From: Cyanodermella asteris
Taxonomy: Eukaryota > Ascomycota > Lecanoromycetes > Ostropales > Stictidaceae
Direction: 5' to 3'
Assembly (NCBI GenBank): GCA_900618795.1
Contig: UYJD01000017.1
Span: 188,314-252,313 of the forward strand
DNA length: 64,000 nt
Shown here: in pieces, positions 19,285-29,950 of the stretch
Numbering within the stretch: position 1 is the first letter of the stretch
Layout of the letters: the number at the start of each line of letters is the position of its first letter
Notes under the pieces: generated by a model
What the model was told of the DNA's origin: nothing
Databases searched by the model: none
Seen by the model: the letters and a program-made list of their open reading frames with translations, nothing else
Program-made: the position numbers and the translations under genes

Positions 19285-21291
19285 ATGGCTGTCAATCCAG
19301 TCACAATCGAGGATTCACCTCTGGTGCAGCAGGCCAGACCCTCTTTTCAACCCAAGATAACTCATTTGTACGAGGAATTGTTCACGGTAGGTTTCATTTG
19401 AAATATAAGGATTACAAGGAGGGAACTGAAGTTCGACAGGAAGATCAACACCATTCTGCGGGGTTTTGGGCCGAGTTCTTTCTACTCAAGCCAGACCGGC
19501 AAAGCCTGAACAAACGCCTGGAAACTGTGAACGCCGACGACCTTTTGCACTACCAAGATGAAAGCCAACAATTATTTCTACATGCCGTCCAGGCGATCAA
19601 GTCTGCTTGTGGACCCACAGATGAGGTCGCTCTCGAGGTACGATTCCTGTGCATTTATCTTTGCTGTCTTGAAACTTATTTATCAGACATTGACAGTTTA
19701 CCTAGCAGCCGTGCTGTCCAAACGGTATACGAATCCGAGCTCCGACATAATCACCGTCTTGACTGGCCTGGACCAGGTTGACATCATCTTCACCGAGTTC
19801 GCCAATGCAATCGAAAGCATCATCCGCTCTGGGCGCAGCCAAGCAGTCCGCAAGAAAGCTGTACAGGTTGCGCTGTCCATCACATCAGGTGCCTACCAAA
19901 CGAGCTTGGTCTCGTATTTCACGCACCGAGACCTGTTTCCTGCCTTGATGAAATACATGCAGGAGACACCGATACCTGAAGACGTATTCGAGCCATGTCT
20001 TCTGCTGGGACTGCTCGCCAACTACAACAAGTTTGAGTACCGCAACCCATATCGAATGCGTATGGAGGACTGTGTCAACGAAGACGCGACCAAGGCGATC
20101 GCGCAGGGGCTGACTCGGGTCTTCGCTAGATCGAGAGACCAATATGTTCAGATCGCGGACGACAAGCCCGACACAAGCTGGACGCTGAGCAACACGTTGA
20201 GTACCATCGGTCTTGGTGTTCTCGCTCCGATAAGAGCAATAAGCCCTGCTGTTCAGACGGAGGACGACAGCAAGGAGAAGTTGGCAGTGTTGCCTGGTCC
20301 TTCTGCTGCGGTGTTACTAGGCGTATACGACTTTGCAAGTGCTAACAACATGTTTGCATTCAATATCGTCGCCCACACCACAGATCAAGGGAAACATGGC
20401 GAATCCTTCGCTTCGTTTTTGTCTCTCACGTCATACATCAACCACCATGCTTACCGTTCGACACGCTCATCCTCATACGGCCTTCTCTGCCTCATCATTC
20501 TTCGTATCCTGGTCGAAGACCCCAATCTATGCAAACGTCTTTGCGATCCGAGCATCAAGCTTGATGTTCGGCTCTGCCGTCAAAGACAACCCGTCCTTCC
20601 GCCAACACCATCTCCTCGTCCGGGTGCGACGCCCATCCTGGACATCTGCGTCGACACCATGAATCACAACCTGCGCAAGCGTTTAGATCTCGACTTATAC
20701 AACGGCAGCATGAATCTCATACATCGCATACTGATTTGTCTCGCTCAGAACCGCATTCACCTTCCATACCACTGGCCACAGCTTTGGGCATCACTGATCG
20801 CTTTGCTCCGATTCCTTCAAAACTACTCCGATGCATTGCTAGCATACTCCGTTTTGTCAAACATACAAGCACTGCTTTCGACGGCAACCAAAATCCTCGC
20901 AGCAGCAATCACATTTGGTGTCCAGTTTCTGCCTGACAGCGGCTCGCACGATGACTTGTTCTACAAGCTCGTTGAATGCAGGGACGTGCTGGAGAAGCTT
21001 CGTGACGAGTACAAGCTTACGGATGGCAACAGCGCCATCACGGTAGTCTTACGTACGGCCACTCATTTCCACGGGCTTCTGGAAGCAAAAGGTGTCATGA
21101 GCAGGGCTCTAAGCGCAAAGGAAGTGAGCAAAGTCATCAGGTCAGGCTATGAAAGTTTGGAGGTTCCAGATGTCGGCAAGCTCGGTATAGAGTCCTTTGA
21201 GAGGTGGAGGGAAGGCGATGAGAAGGTCGTGGTGAAGAAACTTGCCCGCGTCGTGGTTGAGGATGTGAAAAGGCCATTACGGGAAGGCTGA
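19285..21291 (+). CDS. ARMH3-like armadillo-type helical protein (DUF1741)
   Basis: Three exons (19285-19386, 19440-19637, 19687-21291), all introns in phase 0 and about 50 nt, encode 634 residues. The first exon ends KITHLYEELFT and joins EDQHHSAGFWAEFFLLKP, which matches the start of the DUF1741/C10orf76 family. Further blocks are VLTGLDQVDIIFTEF, RKKAVQVALSITSGAYQTSL, VFEPCLLLGLLANYNKFEYR and NPYRMRMEDCVNE. The human relative ARMH3 works with GBF1 and PI4KB at the Golgi; the fungal role is not well defined. The whole protein is predicted helical, without membrane segments. Length fits fungal members. Confidence 0.85.
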
Positions 21292-22770
21292 GACACATCT
21301 GTAACAAGCCACAGCCATGAAAGAGAGACAATTGAGACTTCTGGATCAAATACATGGAAGCTTTTGCATCGTCGCAGGCCCGAAACATCTCAGATTCGGC
21401 ACAATTTCATTGTACGCAAGTGAGCACATGCATGGCTGCCTGCTCTTTGGACCACACTTACTCCTTCTGAATCTCAACCAAACAGATGTCAAGACTCATA
21501 TGTCCGTGTATTCCTCAATTCATATGCTTTCCCTTCGCACCACCACTCCCACCACCAATCGCACACTCTTTCTTACACACCATACAAAACCCCCATACGC
21601 CCAGCTTCGTACACATCCCTTACAGAGAAACTTTCGTCCTCATCTACCGTTCCAGGCCGAGAACCGTTGGCCTCCACCGCGACCCAGCCACCGAACCCGA
21701 AACCCGAAAACAGAGAATGACCGAACAAGGCGCTCCAGGCGAGCCGTATTCCTTCCAAATGACGCCTTGGTCCAGCGAGAACCACCCTTTCGAAATGGAA
21801 GACATCGCGGAACGGGAACGGGAAAAGGAGGAGGCGGAAACGGACATGATGGCGAATTCGCTGGACGCCTTGCCCGGAGCAACGGGTTGAGATCAGAATG
21901 TTTACGAATTTCGAAAGGGCAAGTCCGATTTCAGAATTGACTTGAATCTGTGGGTTAAGCGTGTGAGGAACTTGAAGGCGTTCGGGGAATTAACGGGCCA
22001 GAGTTAATGGCGGACGGCGCAGTCCTCGTTGGCTTCCTCCTTTGGACGGTTGCGGATGTGAGATTTTATTTTCGGATTCTGATTTGTTGAGTTGGGCTGG
22101 GCTTCGCCTTTGGGGTTAAGATGGGTCATGAAAGCACGAGCGTGTATGGAGAGAAAGCGTCGGGCTCGGGGGGTGCGATGTGAGGTCAATACCACGAGTC
22201 ACTGCACTCATGGACGGGATCGTATACGCTCAAATGATATTCATGCTGCGACTTGCGCTTATTGACACGGGTAGAGCAAGATGTGTGAATTTACTTACAC
22301 CTACAGCTCGTTCCGAGGTGTTGTCATTGGTTGCATCGTATCTGTAAGGTGCGAGTGAGCAAGATGTTCGAGCTGCCTTTTTGGGTCATCAGCACACCCA
22401 CGGGGGGCGTCCGATAGAACCATCAAGTGTCGATCTTCTGCAGCCTTCTGCAGTTGTCTGCACTCCGCTTTGGGCGCGAGAAAGCCAGCTTCCAGGATGT
22501 CAACTTGTACTTCACTTTGCAATCTGTAAACAAGGACGGTTGACAGTATTAAAACTTGCTGATATTGTCACATGCGATAGTTGGCTCCAGGCCGACCACG
22601 CGAAGATCGCGCTACTATGAACGCCGTCGTAACCATTCTTTTCGAATCTCGAGCAGGAACGCAAGTTCAGTTGCGATCGGGTATCAAAGTTATGTTCAAA
22701 CCCCCCCAAAAAGGCCAAACAGGGTCGCACGTAACTCTTCCAACACACACCAATTTTCCATCGGCCCAAA
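21292..22770. other. Intergenic region with one possible small ORF
   Basis: About 1.5 kb between the ARMH3-like gene and the 3' end of the rhodopsin-fold gene. Apart from the small frame at 21717-21890, nothing looks coding. Confidence 0.5.
21717..21890 (+). CDS. Possible small acidic protein, 57 residues
   Basis: A short frame with ATG at 21717 and TGA at 21888. The product begins MTEQGAPGEPYSFQM and has a strongly charged centre (EMEDIAEREREKEEAETDMM). An AT-poor, pyrimidine-rich leader lies before it. I do not recognise a family. The frame could be chance; composition and the clean start-stop are the only support. Confidence 0.28.
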   Translation: MTEQGAPGEPYSFQMTPWSSENHPFEMEDIAEREREKEEAETDMMANSLDALPGATG

Positions 22771-24324
22771 TTAGATCGGAGGCTCTCTCGATCGATATTT
22801 TCGCGCATCATACGGCCTCGCGGGCATGGTCACAATCCCCTCTCCTGCACTGCCCTCCTGATTCAACCTCTGGTCCCGCACATTCTCCTCCACCTTCCAC
22901 TCCACCCGCTGCTCGACTCGAATCCCGCCGAACAATTCGCTGTCGGGAATTTGCGCGTAGGCATCGTAGCTGAACGGGTTCCGTCCAGAGTACTCATACA
23001 GCCGCCTGAACTCCTCCATTTCGGCCGGGTTGCGGAACTTGTGGCTGTGAGGGTAAGGGTTTGCGGAGTCGAGATGGGATGCGGCGGAGCTTTTAAAGCG
23101 CGAGGGTTCGCCTTCGGAGTGCATGGAGAGATTTCGCATGTGGAATGCGGGGGGTGGAGGGTTGTTCATGGCGTCGAGGTCGACTGTGGGCATGGGGGCC
23201 CAGCCGACTGCGTTCTGGATCTTTTGGCACATGCGGCGCCAGAAGCAGCCTGTTGGAGATTTGGTATTAGATGGTGTTGTCGAGTTAGGGGCGGCCATAT
23301 TGTCGGAGCCGGATGGTAGGAGCTGAGAGCCGCTTGGTACACAATGTGATCCGAAGAGTTTGTTCAAAGCCTGTCCAGTCGCTGGGAGACAGGCGCATAT
23401 TACGGACAGACCCAGCTCCGCTACCTGCAATGGGATGCTGGTGGCGAAGGTCGTGGATGAAATGGCAAGAGTGAGACGGATGATGGCGATGAGCGTGACG
23501 ATGGTGCCAAGCGTGAAGAGACCAATAACCTTCAGCTGTTTCAGCTTTGGCATCTGAAGCCGGACCACCTCAGTAGCGGGCAGTATGAGGAGGACAATGT
23601 CGGCGACGACGTCGGGGATGATACTGTATGCGTACACCTTTAGGTGATCGAGGCATTGCAAGTTCTCGCCGGCTGCGAGAAGGCGTGGTGCATCCCAAAA
23701 GGCCGACGGAGGATTACAGGTGAAGGTGAGAAGGAAGGCTAGGGTGATGGCCCAGATAGAAATAACGGTTCCAAGAAGTATAGTGCCCGTGCGCATCGCG
23801 TGGGTTGGGAAGATCTTCCGGTAAAGGATTAGGACGGAGAGTTTGGATAGGGCCAGGCCCAGAATACACAAGATCTCCGCCGCCAAAAGGGTCTGCGTTT
23901 TCGTGAGTATCAGCACTTAGTGGTCGAGCCTCTCAGGACAAGCGATGGGATGCAACGCCCCTACCTGCAGGATATGACGATCGTGGTCGAAGTTTGGGTT
24001 CGCCTCGGCTAGGCCGCCGGCCTGGGTTTCGCTGGCCACTGTTTCATGAGTAAGACGGGTAACTTCTTTGACTTAGTGCTGGCCTCTGTACTCACAGTAC
24101 ATGGACAGGGCGATGGACGCCGCAGACACGGTGAATGCGGAGATCAACAGCCATCTTGCAGCATGGCGGGGCTCTTTCTGTAGCCATATTGACCACAAGG
24201 CCAGCCCGAGGCAAACTGGCATGAAAGCGAGCATGATTGCTGAGACCGAAAGAGTGCTGGCCGATTGGCTCGATACAATATATATCTGCTCTAGCGAGGG
24301 GAGAGCTGGAGATATTGACGACAT
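22771..24324 (-). CDS. Fungal rhodopsin-fold (PTH11-like) seven-helix membrane protein
   Basis: Three exons on the minus strand (24324-24096, 24038-23965, 23892-22771) give 474 residues. The introns use GTGAGT..ACAG and GTAGGG..GCAG. Helix 1 starts in exon 1 (AIMLAFMPVCLGLALWSIWL) and helix 2 at its end. Exon 3 has LGLALSKLSVLILYRKIF, ISIWAITLAFLLTFTCNPPS, YSIIPDVVADIVLLILPATE and AELGLSVICACLPA. 'SVLxxYRxIF', 'CxPxxxxW/F', 'D..LLxLP' and 'E...xIxxACLPA' are the marks of the fungal rhodopsin-like domain in PTH11-like proteins. No Cys-rich CFEM domain precedes it. The cytoplasmic tail is about 180 residues, rich in Pro/Asn/Ser. Ligand and signalling role unknown. Confidence 0.85.
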
Positions 24325-25967
24325 CGTGGTGATCTGTCTGTTTGTTCACTTCGATATGGACTGTGTTGATGGCGCGTCCAACGGCCTCGTTCAACGTTCA
24401 GCATCGAGAGCTTCTTGGAAATCAAGACGAAGCTCAGGCGTTACTTATCAAAGACATGGACATGGAGAGCCTCTGGAAGCGGCCGTCGTGATAACGAGGC
24501 AGCTCCAGTGCATGCGTCAGGCTGGTTAGTCCGGAGACGAGGAGGACCCTCCTCATCCACCCTTGAGGATGATGGCGATGAGGAGGTGGTTAGTATCCAC
24601 AATCAAACCACAGACATAGCAATCCGACGAAAGTCTGAAAAGGAACATCTGCGAGGCATCATTGGCCAGATAGCATTCCAAGCGTGGAGGCCAGGGCGGT
24701 TTCCGCCGCGATCAGCAGTATCAGCATGCAAGAGAAGCGGAAATAGGTGTAGACAGAGGCGATCACCGTAGGTATGCTCAGGTCACGCACGGGCTAGCTT
24801 CTTGATACGGCATAGGTGATCACCGAGAAGTGGGTTCCAAGGTGTAGATGTGCTCTGCCCTTTCCAAAGCGCTGACGGACGCGAGTGAGCGCTGTTTGAA
24901 GCCAGAGCGGGCATGTATGCTTGGAGAGGGAGGGTCAGAGTTGGAGCGGAATGGTCGATGGAGCAAAAGGGTTCGAGCTATTCGGGGGCTGAGCCGGTCG
25001 TGTCACCACCGGCGCTGCCATCGAGGCTGATAGAAGGTGGTCAGGCGGGCGTCGTTGCAACCTTTCAGCCTTGGATTGGCCCACCGCACCGGTGGCCCTA
25101 GACCGGGGAAAAGGTGAGGTGAAACGCTCGACCCCTGAAGCACATCTTGGCTTCCTTTGCATGCACGTTGACGACATGGACACGTGTGGAGAGAAAATAG
25201 AACAAACTGAAAGGTGAACTAGACGATCGGGACCTTCACTTACTGCTGCCATCTCAATAACACCAGGCGACCTCGGCATCATTGCAAGGATCGAACAGCA
25301 ATATTGATGCCGATGATGAATCAATTGTTGGGTCGTTTCGATCTCGCCAATGCTGTCAACTCCGGCCAAACAAACGAAAGTCCTCCGTCCTCTGTTTCAC
25401 CGCAAGAGTGTCTCGGAGTGATTGACCGCAGCCCGACCTCTTTTCTGTTACACTTGGTGTAAGACCAACCACCTCAAAGCTCCAATGCTCGCTTGGCAGA
25501 CGAACAGACACCCTGTCTCACTGGACAATTGACACCAGTGGCATAATGGAGCTGTTTGACTGGCTCTCCGCATTTTCGGGCTGTTCAGGAACTCAGGACT
25601 CTTTGCGTCTCAGGTCGCTGCGCCCAGCCTGGCCTTCTCCCATTCTCCTACGCCGCAGACTTGTATATGCACAGCCCGAAGCTGAAGTCGTGATGACTCT
25701 GCTGCATAATACTGCATACCCTGCCTTCATGCCATCTAAATACCCATCAACTGTAAACAACTCTGTCCGTCGCTGTTTTGCTCTTGCTCTCATTTGTCTT
25801 GTCCAGCCAAAACAGTGATCAACCTCCATCCGCTCCAAACACTGTCCAGAGAAAGACATAGAATGCAGTTTCGAAAATTGGAGACGGAATAGCAAGCACG
25901 AAGAGCATCTTACTCTACTCCTGCCATCGCCGTTGTTCGTCGGTCTATCTGGTGAACGCTCTCAGTC
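24325..25967. other. Gene-poor stretch, possible membrane-protein remnant
   Basis: About 1.6 kb between two divergent genes. On the minus strand, about 24780-24680 reads VIASVYTYFRFSCMLILLIA and continues hydrophobic, and about 24570-24530 reads GWMRRVLLVSGL, but in broken order with stops between. This might be a dead membrane-protein gene, but it is too short to name. No other feature was seen. Confidence 0.35.
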
Positions 25968-26588
25968 ATGTCCGATTCCTCCATCCCGCAGCCGGCTGCC
26001 ACAACAGGAACATCCCCTCAGCATCCCAACTTCTGTCCATCACCTCACAGCATAATGACAAGCCCAGTGGCACCGCTTCAGCAGCCCCCTCAACCCACCC
26101 CCGAACAACTCTACCAATACCACCTCTTCACAAACTCCCAAACCCCCTACTCCCCACCCTCATCGCCGCATCCCTCCAAATCCGACTTCTCCTCGTCTCA
26201 CACCTCCACCTCCGCCGTCGTCGAAACCGTCATCGCCATTATCGGCATGATCCTCATGCTCGTTGTCGCCATCCTCGGCTACCGACAGATACGAAACGAT
26301 ATGCAGCACGATCGAATTCCGGATGTGTCGGGCATCGTTGTTGCGCTGGCGTGTATACCGATTGCGGTTGCGTTCTTTATTTTGTTGATGAAGTTGGCGA
26401 TGCGGCGGAGTAGGCGAATGGAGGAGAGAGAAGGGCAGATTGCGTTGGTGGATGAGCAGGATTTGGAGAGGGGACGGATCGGGGGGAGGATCCGGGGGAG
26501 TCGGAGTGAGAATGGGGGCGCGGAGGTTCGCGGTGAGGAGCCGCCGCCGGCGTATGAGGAGAGGGCGACGCAGACGAGGCAGGGTTGA
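25968..26588 (+). CDS. Small two-helix membrane protein with C-terminal PY motif
   Basis: An intronless frame of 206 residues. The N-terminal 80 residues are Pro/Ser-rich. Two membrane segments follow: VVETVIAIIGMILMLVVAIL (about 83-103) and SGIVVALACIPIAVAFFILL (about 120-140). The cytoplasmic-type tail is charged and ends with EEPPPAYEER, a PPxY motif that binds WW domains of Nedd4/Rsp5 ubiquitin ligases. This layout recalls fungal Rsp5 adaptor proteins, but no family is recognised. ATG at 25968 is the first in a clean frame. Codon use is GC-rich like neighbouring genes. Confidence 0.65.
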   Translation: MSDSSIPQPAATTGTSPQHPNFCPSPHSIMTSPVAPLQQPPQPTPEQLYQYHLFTNSQTPYSPPSSPHPSKSDFSSSHTSTSAVVETVIAIIGMILMLVVAILGYRQIRNDMQHDRIPDVSGIVVALACIPIAVAFFILLMKLAMRRSRRMEEREGQIALVDEQDLERGRIGGRIRGSRSENGGAEVRGEEPPPAYEERATQTRQG

Positions 26589-27273
26589 GGTGGTCGGTGA
26601 CTGTCTTCGACCGAAGATGTCCTAGAGTCGTCTCCTGAATGAGCGGGGACGAGAGGGAGGGCCTGAGACGCTGGAGTTGGTCTCACGTGCCCCATATTGT
26701 ACATTATCTACGACGACGCGATTTGCTTTCGAAGCGTTGGAGCCCAGCCAAAATACTTTGAGATAGCACCTGAACAGAGACTGACTTTCAGACATTGAAC
26801 ATTGCCTAGAAGTAGATTGTCACGGACATTTCTCCCATTCACTTTCCAAATGATGGAACTTGGACTCAAATGTGTGACACGTTGTTCGAACCACCTGTCC
26901 GGGATCTCGTAGTATATCGCGAATAGAACCTGTATTCGAGAGATGATGCCCAACCACCTCTTTCCAATGCAAAGGCAAGCCCACTTCCCTTCCTTTATAT
27001 TGTTCGCATTGCGATGCCGTTCGTTGTCGATAATCTGGCCACCACCTTCGCAGCCGTGTATTCCCGAGCTCCCCTGCCCCCAATCGTGATGCATATAATA
27101 CAAATCGCTGAAATACACAAAATCTCTGCCATCGCCGCCGTCGAGGCCGGTCCCTGCCACAATCTCAACCGCATCGGCAAAATCTCACAATTTCGACGAA
27201 TTCGACCTTGCCACGATCTTACTCCTCTTCACCCCCGTGGACTCTCCCCCCGGATCCGGGGTGCGTGCCCCCA
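26589..27273. other. Intergenic; no gene seen
   Basis: About 680 bases. A 150-codon minus frame (27160-26708) has no recognisable motif and is not accepted. Confidence 0.45.
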
Positions 27274-27555
27274 TCAACCCAGAGCTCTCGCCCTAACCTC
27301 CTCCGCCGTGCTCTCGACATAGTACCCCGGATCCGGTTTCCGCAACGCCCTCATCTCCGGCTTGGTCAGCGCCCGGTCCACTTCCGATACCGCGACCAGC
27401 TCTTTGACCTTCATGATCTGACCGGCAATGTCGCCGTTGACTTCTTGGTAGACCGTCTGCTGTCGCTTCTTGAGCCCGAGCGCCTTGAGCGCGCCGCGTG
27501 TCTTTTGCGGGAGACCGATTGCGGAGCGGATTTGGGTGATTTTGAAGAAGGGCAT
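27274..27555 (-). CDS. MRPL33: Mitochondrial large-subunit ribosomal protein uL30m
   Basis: A 93-residue intronless frame that is the bacterial L30 / yeast Mrpl33 protein. It opens MPFFKITQIRSAIGLPQKTR, then GALKALGLKKRQQTVYQEV and IAGQIMKVKELVAVSEV, the classic uL30 strand-helix pattern (RSxIGxPxxxxxxLxxLGLxxxxxxV). The C-terminal extension of about 30 residues is usual for fungal members. It is part of the large subunit of the mitochondrial ribosome. No separate import signal is visible; the basic N-terminus may serve, as in yeast. Confidence 0.93.
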   Translation of the reverse strand: MPFFKITQIRSAIGLPQKTRGALKALGLKKRQQTVYQEVNGDIAGQIMKVKELVAVSEVDRALTKPEMRALRKPDPGYYVESTAEEVRARALG

Positions 27556-28726
27556 TTTCCGGGGCGCTGGGCGCCGGCGGCTGCGGTTGTTGCGGTGGGC
27601 TACGATAGGTGATGTGACGACGGATTCGGCTTGGTGGATGCGCGGTGATAGGTGCGAGACGGCCGTGACAATGAGAGAGGGTGCGTAATGGAGGTGTGGC
27701 GTGGGATTGTGGTTGTGATAATGCTCGGTGAGCTGCGGTCGAAGCTGTGGTCGAAAATGTTTCAGGGTCGACTAATCTGCAGCACGGACCACGCGAGTTG
27801 CACGAGAACTCGCAAAGGACTCCAGTCTTACAAACAATCGAGCCTCTCACGCGAACGCGTCTTTGGATATTGTAAAGCTATGTAGTCATCAACTGACACG
27901 TTAGTGTCCCTCTATTCCCCTGATTGATAGTCCATCATCGCTCCTTGCGCGGACGAAAACTGATCGGGACTGGAAGCAAGAAGGCCTGCAAGGCGGTCAA
28001 AGCGAGCAACTTCTTTACACAGGAGGGCTTACTCGGCGATGACCTCTTCAATGAGCGCTACGGATCAGAAAATTGAGCCAGGATGATGAGCAATTTTCTG
28101 CAATTGCGGTCCGGTAGAACTAAGGAGAACCGGATGACAGGCTTGCTCGATTTCACCTCGGTTGACGCGATACACTCCACATAATGTTCCAAAGGGTGTG
28201 CTGGTAAGGTAGCTGCTAAGGTGTTCACCAGCGCCTTAGCTGAGGACCTCGCGAAGGTACTTACTGAGGTACTTAGTAAGGTCCTACTGAGGAACTTAGC
28301 CTAAGAGACTACGCTAGCACCGTTAACAGCTGTTAAGAAGAGCGTAGCGCCTGTGTAAACAGTGAATGAGCCCGTACAGATACGGCTACCCGTCAGAAAG
28401 TAGGCGAATGCAGCTGTTGGAGGACAGACCCTCTCATGTCAAAGGGTTTGAAGCTCTGCGACATTGTGCTATCAAATTTGTCAAATGCATCGGTAAGTAT
28501 ACAAATAAAGACAGCTTAAGGTGCTGGTAGATTCAAGGTGTCTCGATGATGTCACTACCATTCGCGAACTCGTCGCGCCGTTCGCAGCCATCTACGCGTC
28601 AGCTGAACGGTGGCGTCTATACGACCTCCATAACCGGCGCAGGTATCTTTACCTATGGCATTGGATGGGTTTGAATGGCTGTGCGTTCGTTATATTTAAC
28701 CCTCTTCTGGAAAACAGTCGAACAAA
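27556..28726. other. Intergenic region containing repeat array D
   Basis: About 1.2 kb between MRPL33 and the DUF2461 gene, transcribed away from each other. Apart from the 12-bp repeats at 28195-28312 nothing is recognised. Confidence 0.5.
28195..28312 (+). repeat. 12-bp tandem repeat array D
   Basis: About ten diverged units in the same orientation as arrays A-C. In the common frame they read AGKVAAKVFTSALAEDLAKV, then LTEVLSKVLLRNLA and a TAA. The clearest units are GTACTTACTGAG and GTACTTAGTAAG at about 28256-28280. Confidence 0.75.
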
Positions 28727-29950
28727 ATGCCTAGGAGCACCAAATCACCAAAGCGTGGGTCTCCAAAGGTCGCACCTGTCAAGCGACCAGCTTCTCCAGA
28801 TCCAACGCCCCGTCGTTCGTCAAAGCGGGTTAAATCGCTTCCAGACACAGGCGCGTCGGTCGATACACCAAAGAAGACGACGCCGAAGAAGAGCGCGTAT
28901 TTTGAGCCCGAGTCAGAAGACGATGACGAGACGATAGAGGAGGAGGCTTCCGGCTACGAGGACGAAGACGCTTCCGTGACAGAAGCTGACGAGCCGACGG
29001 AGGAAGAATACGACTCGTTGGAAGACACAAAACCCCGGCGGCGACAATCGAAGGGCTCTGCAAAGGCAACACCTGCGAAAGGCAAGACAAATAGCAAGGA
29101 ACTATGGCGAGAAGGAGTCAAGGCAGAGCTTGCACCAGGCGAAGAGGTCTTCATTGAGCTTCCCAAGGCCAGACCAGCCGGCAAGACGCCTTACGCAGAC
29201 GACCGGATCCACCCAAATACACTCCTCTTCCTTGCCGACCTGAAGCAGCACAATGACAGATTGTGGCTTAAAGCGCATGATCCGGATTTTCGCCAGTCGG
29301 AGAAGGATTGGAAGAGCTTCGTCGAAAGCCTGACAGAAAAGCTCGTCGAGGTCGACGAGACAATCCCAGAGCTACCCGTGAAAGATGTTGTATACAGAAT
29401 CTATCGCGACATTCGCTTCAGCAAAGACCTGACCCCTTACAAGGCTTACTTTAGCGCAGCGTGGTCACGGACGGGGCGCAAGGGCCCATATGCAGTCTAC
29501 TATGCCCATATCCAGCCGAAAGGACAAAGCATGATTGGCGGAGGTCTTTGGATGCCAGATGCAGGACAGCTTCGAAAGCTACGAAGACATATCGATCGCA
29601 AGCCACATAAGCTAAAGGAAGTCTTGCTGCTGGACGGTATTCGCAAGTCCTTCCTCAACGGCGCTCCCAAGGACGAGAAGAAGGTTGTCAAGGCTTTCGC
29701 GGCGGCTAACAAGGACAATGCTCTCAAGACTAAGCCAAAGGACTATGCTGCCGATCACCCTGAGATTGAACTTCTCAAACTGAGGAACTTTGTCATTGGA
29801 CACAAGCTGAAGGATGATGAGGTAACGGGAAAGGATGCCTTGCAGCGCTTGACTGGCTTGATGGCGGAACTGGAGCCTTTCATTACATATTTGAACTCGG
29901 TTGTCATGCCAGACGAAGAGAGCAGTGACGATGACGAGGCAGATGAGTGA
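28727..29950 (+). CDS. DUF2461 (TIGR02453) family protein
   Basis: An intronless frame of 407 residues. The first 160 residues are a low-complexity, charged tail with Lys/Ser/Pro-rich and Glu/Asp-rich blocks, likely nuclear. From about residue 164 the DUF2461 domain follows: HPNTLLFLADLKQHNDRLWL (the family pattern FLxxLxxNNxxxWF), VYRIYRDIRFSKDLTPYKAY (RIxRDxRFSxDKxPYK) and YYAHIQPKGQSMIGGGLWMP. The domain is widespread in bacteria and fungi, with no firmly known activity. The acidic C-terminus ends EESSDDDEADE. The start is the first ATG in frame, 1.2 kb from MRPL33. Confidence 0.88.
   Translation: MPRSTKSPKRGSPKVAPVKRPASPDPTPRRSSKRVKSLPDTGASVDTPKKTTPKKSAYFEPESEDDDETIEEEASGYEDEDASVTEADEPTEEEYDSLEDTKPRRRQSKGSAKATPAKGKTNSKELWREGVKAELAPGEEVFIELPKARPAGKTPYADDRIHPNTLLFLADLKQHNDRLWLKAHDPDFRQSEKDWKSFVESLTEKLVEVDETIPELPVKDVVYRIYRDIRFSKDLTPYKAYFSAAWSRTGRKGPYAVYYAHIQPKGQSMIGGGLWMPDAGQLRKLRRHIDRKPHKLKEVLLLDGIRKSFLNGAPKDEKKVVKAFAAANKDNALKTKPKDYAADHPEIELLKLRNFVIGHKLKDDEVTGKDALQRLTGLMAELEPFITYLNSVVMPDEESSDDDEADE

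Noticed and set aside
24935-25369. 144-codon minus-strand frame
   Set aside because: Low-complexity translation with scattered Met, Cys and Pro; no motif or neighbour support.
26708-27160. 150-codon minus-strand frame beside MRPL33
   Set aside because: Sequence shows no family pattern; likely chance.
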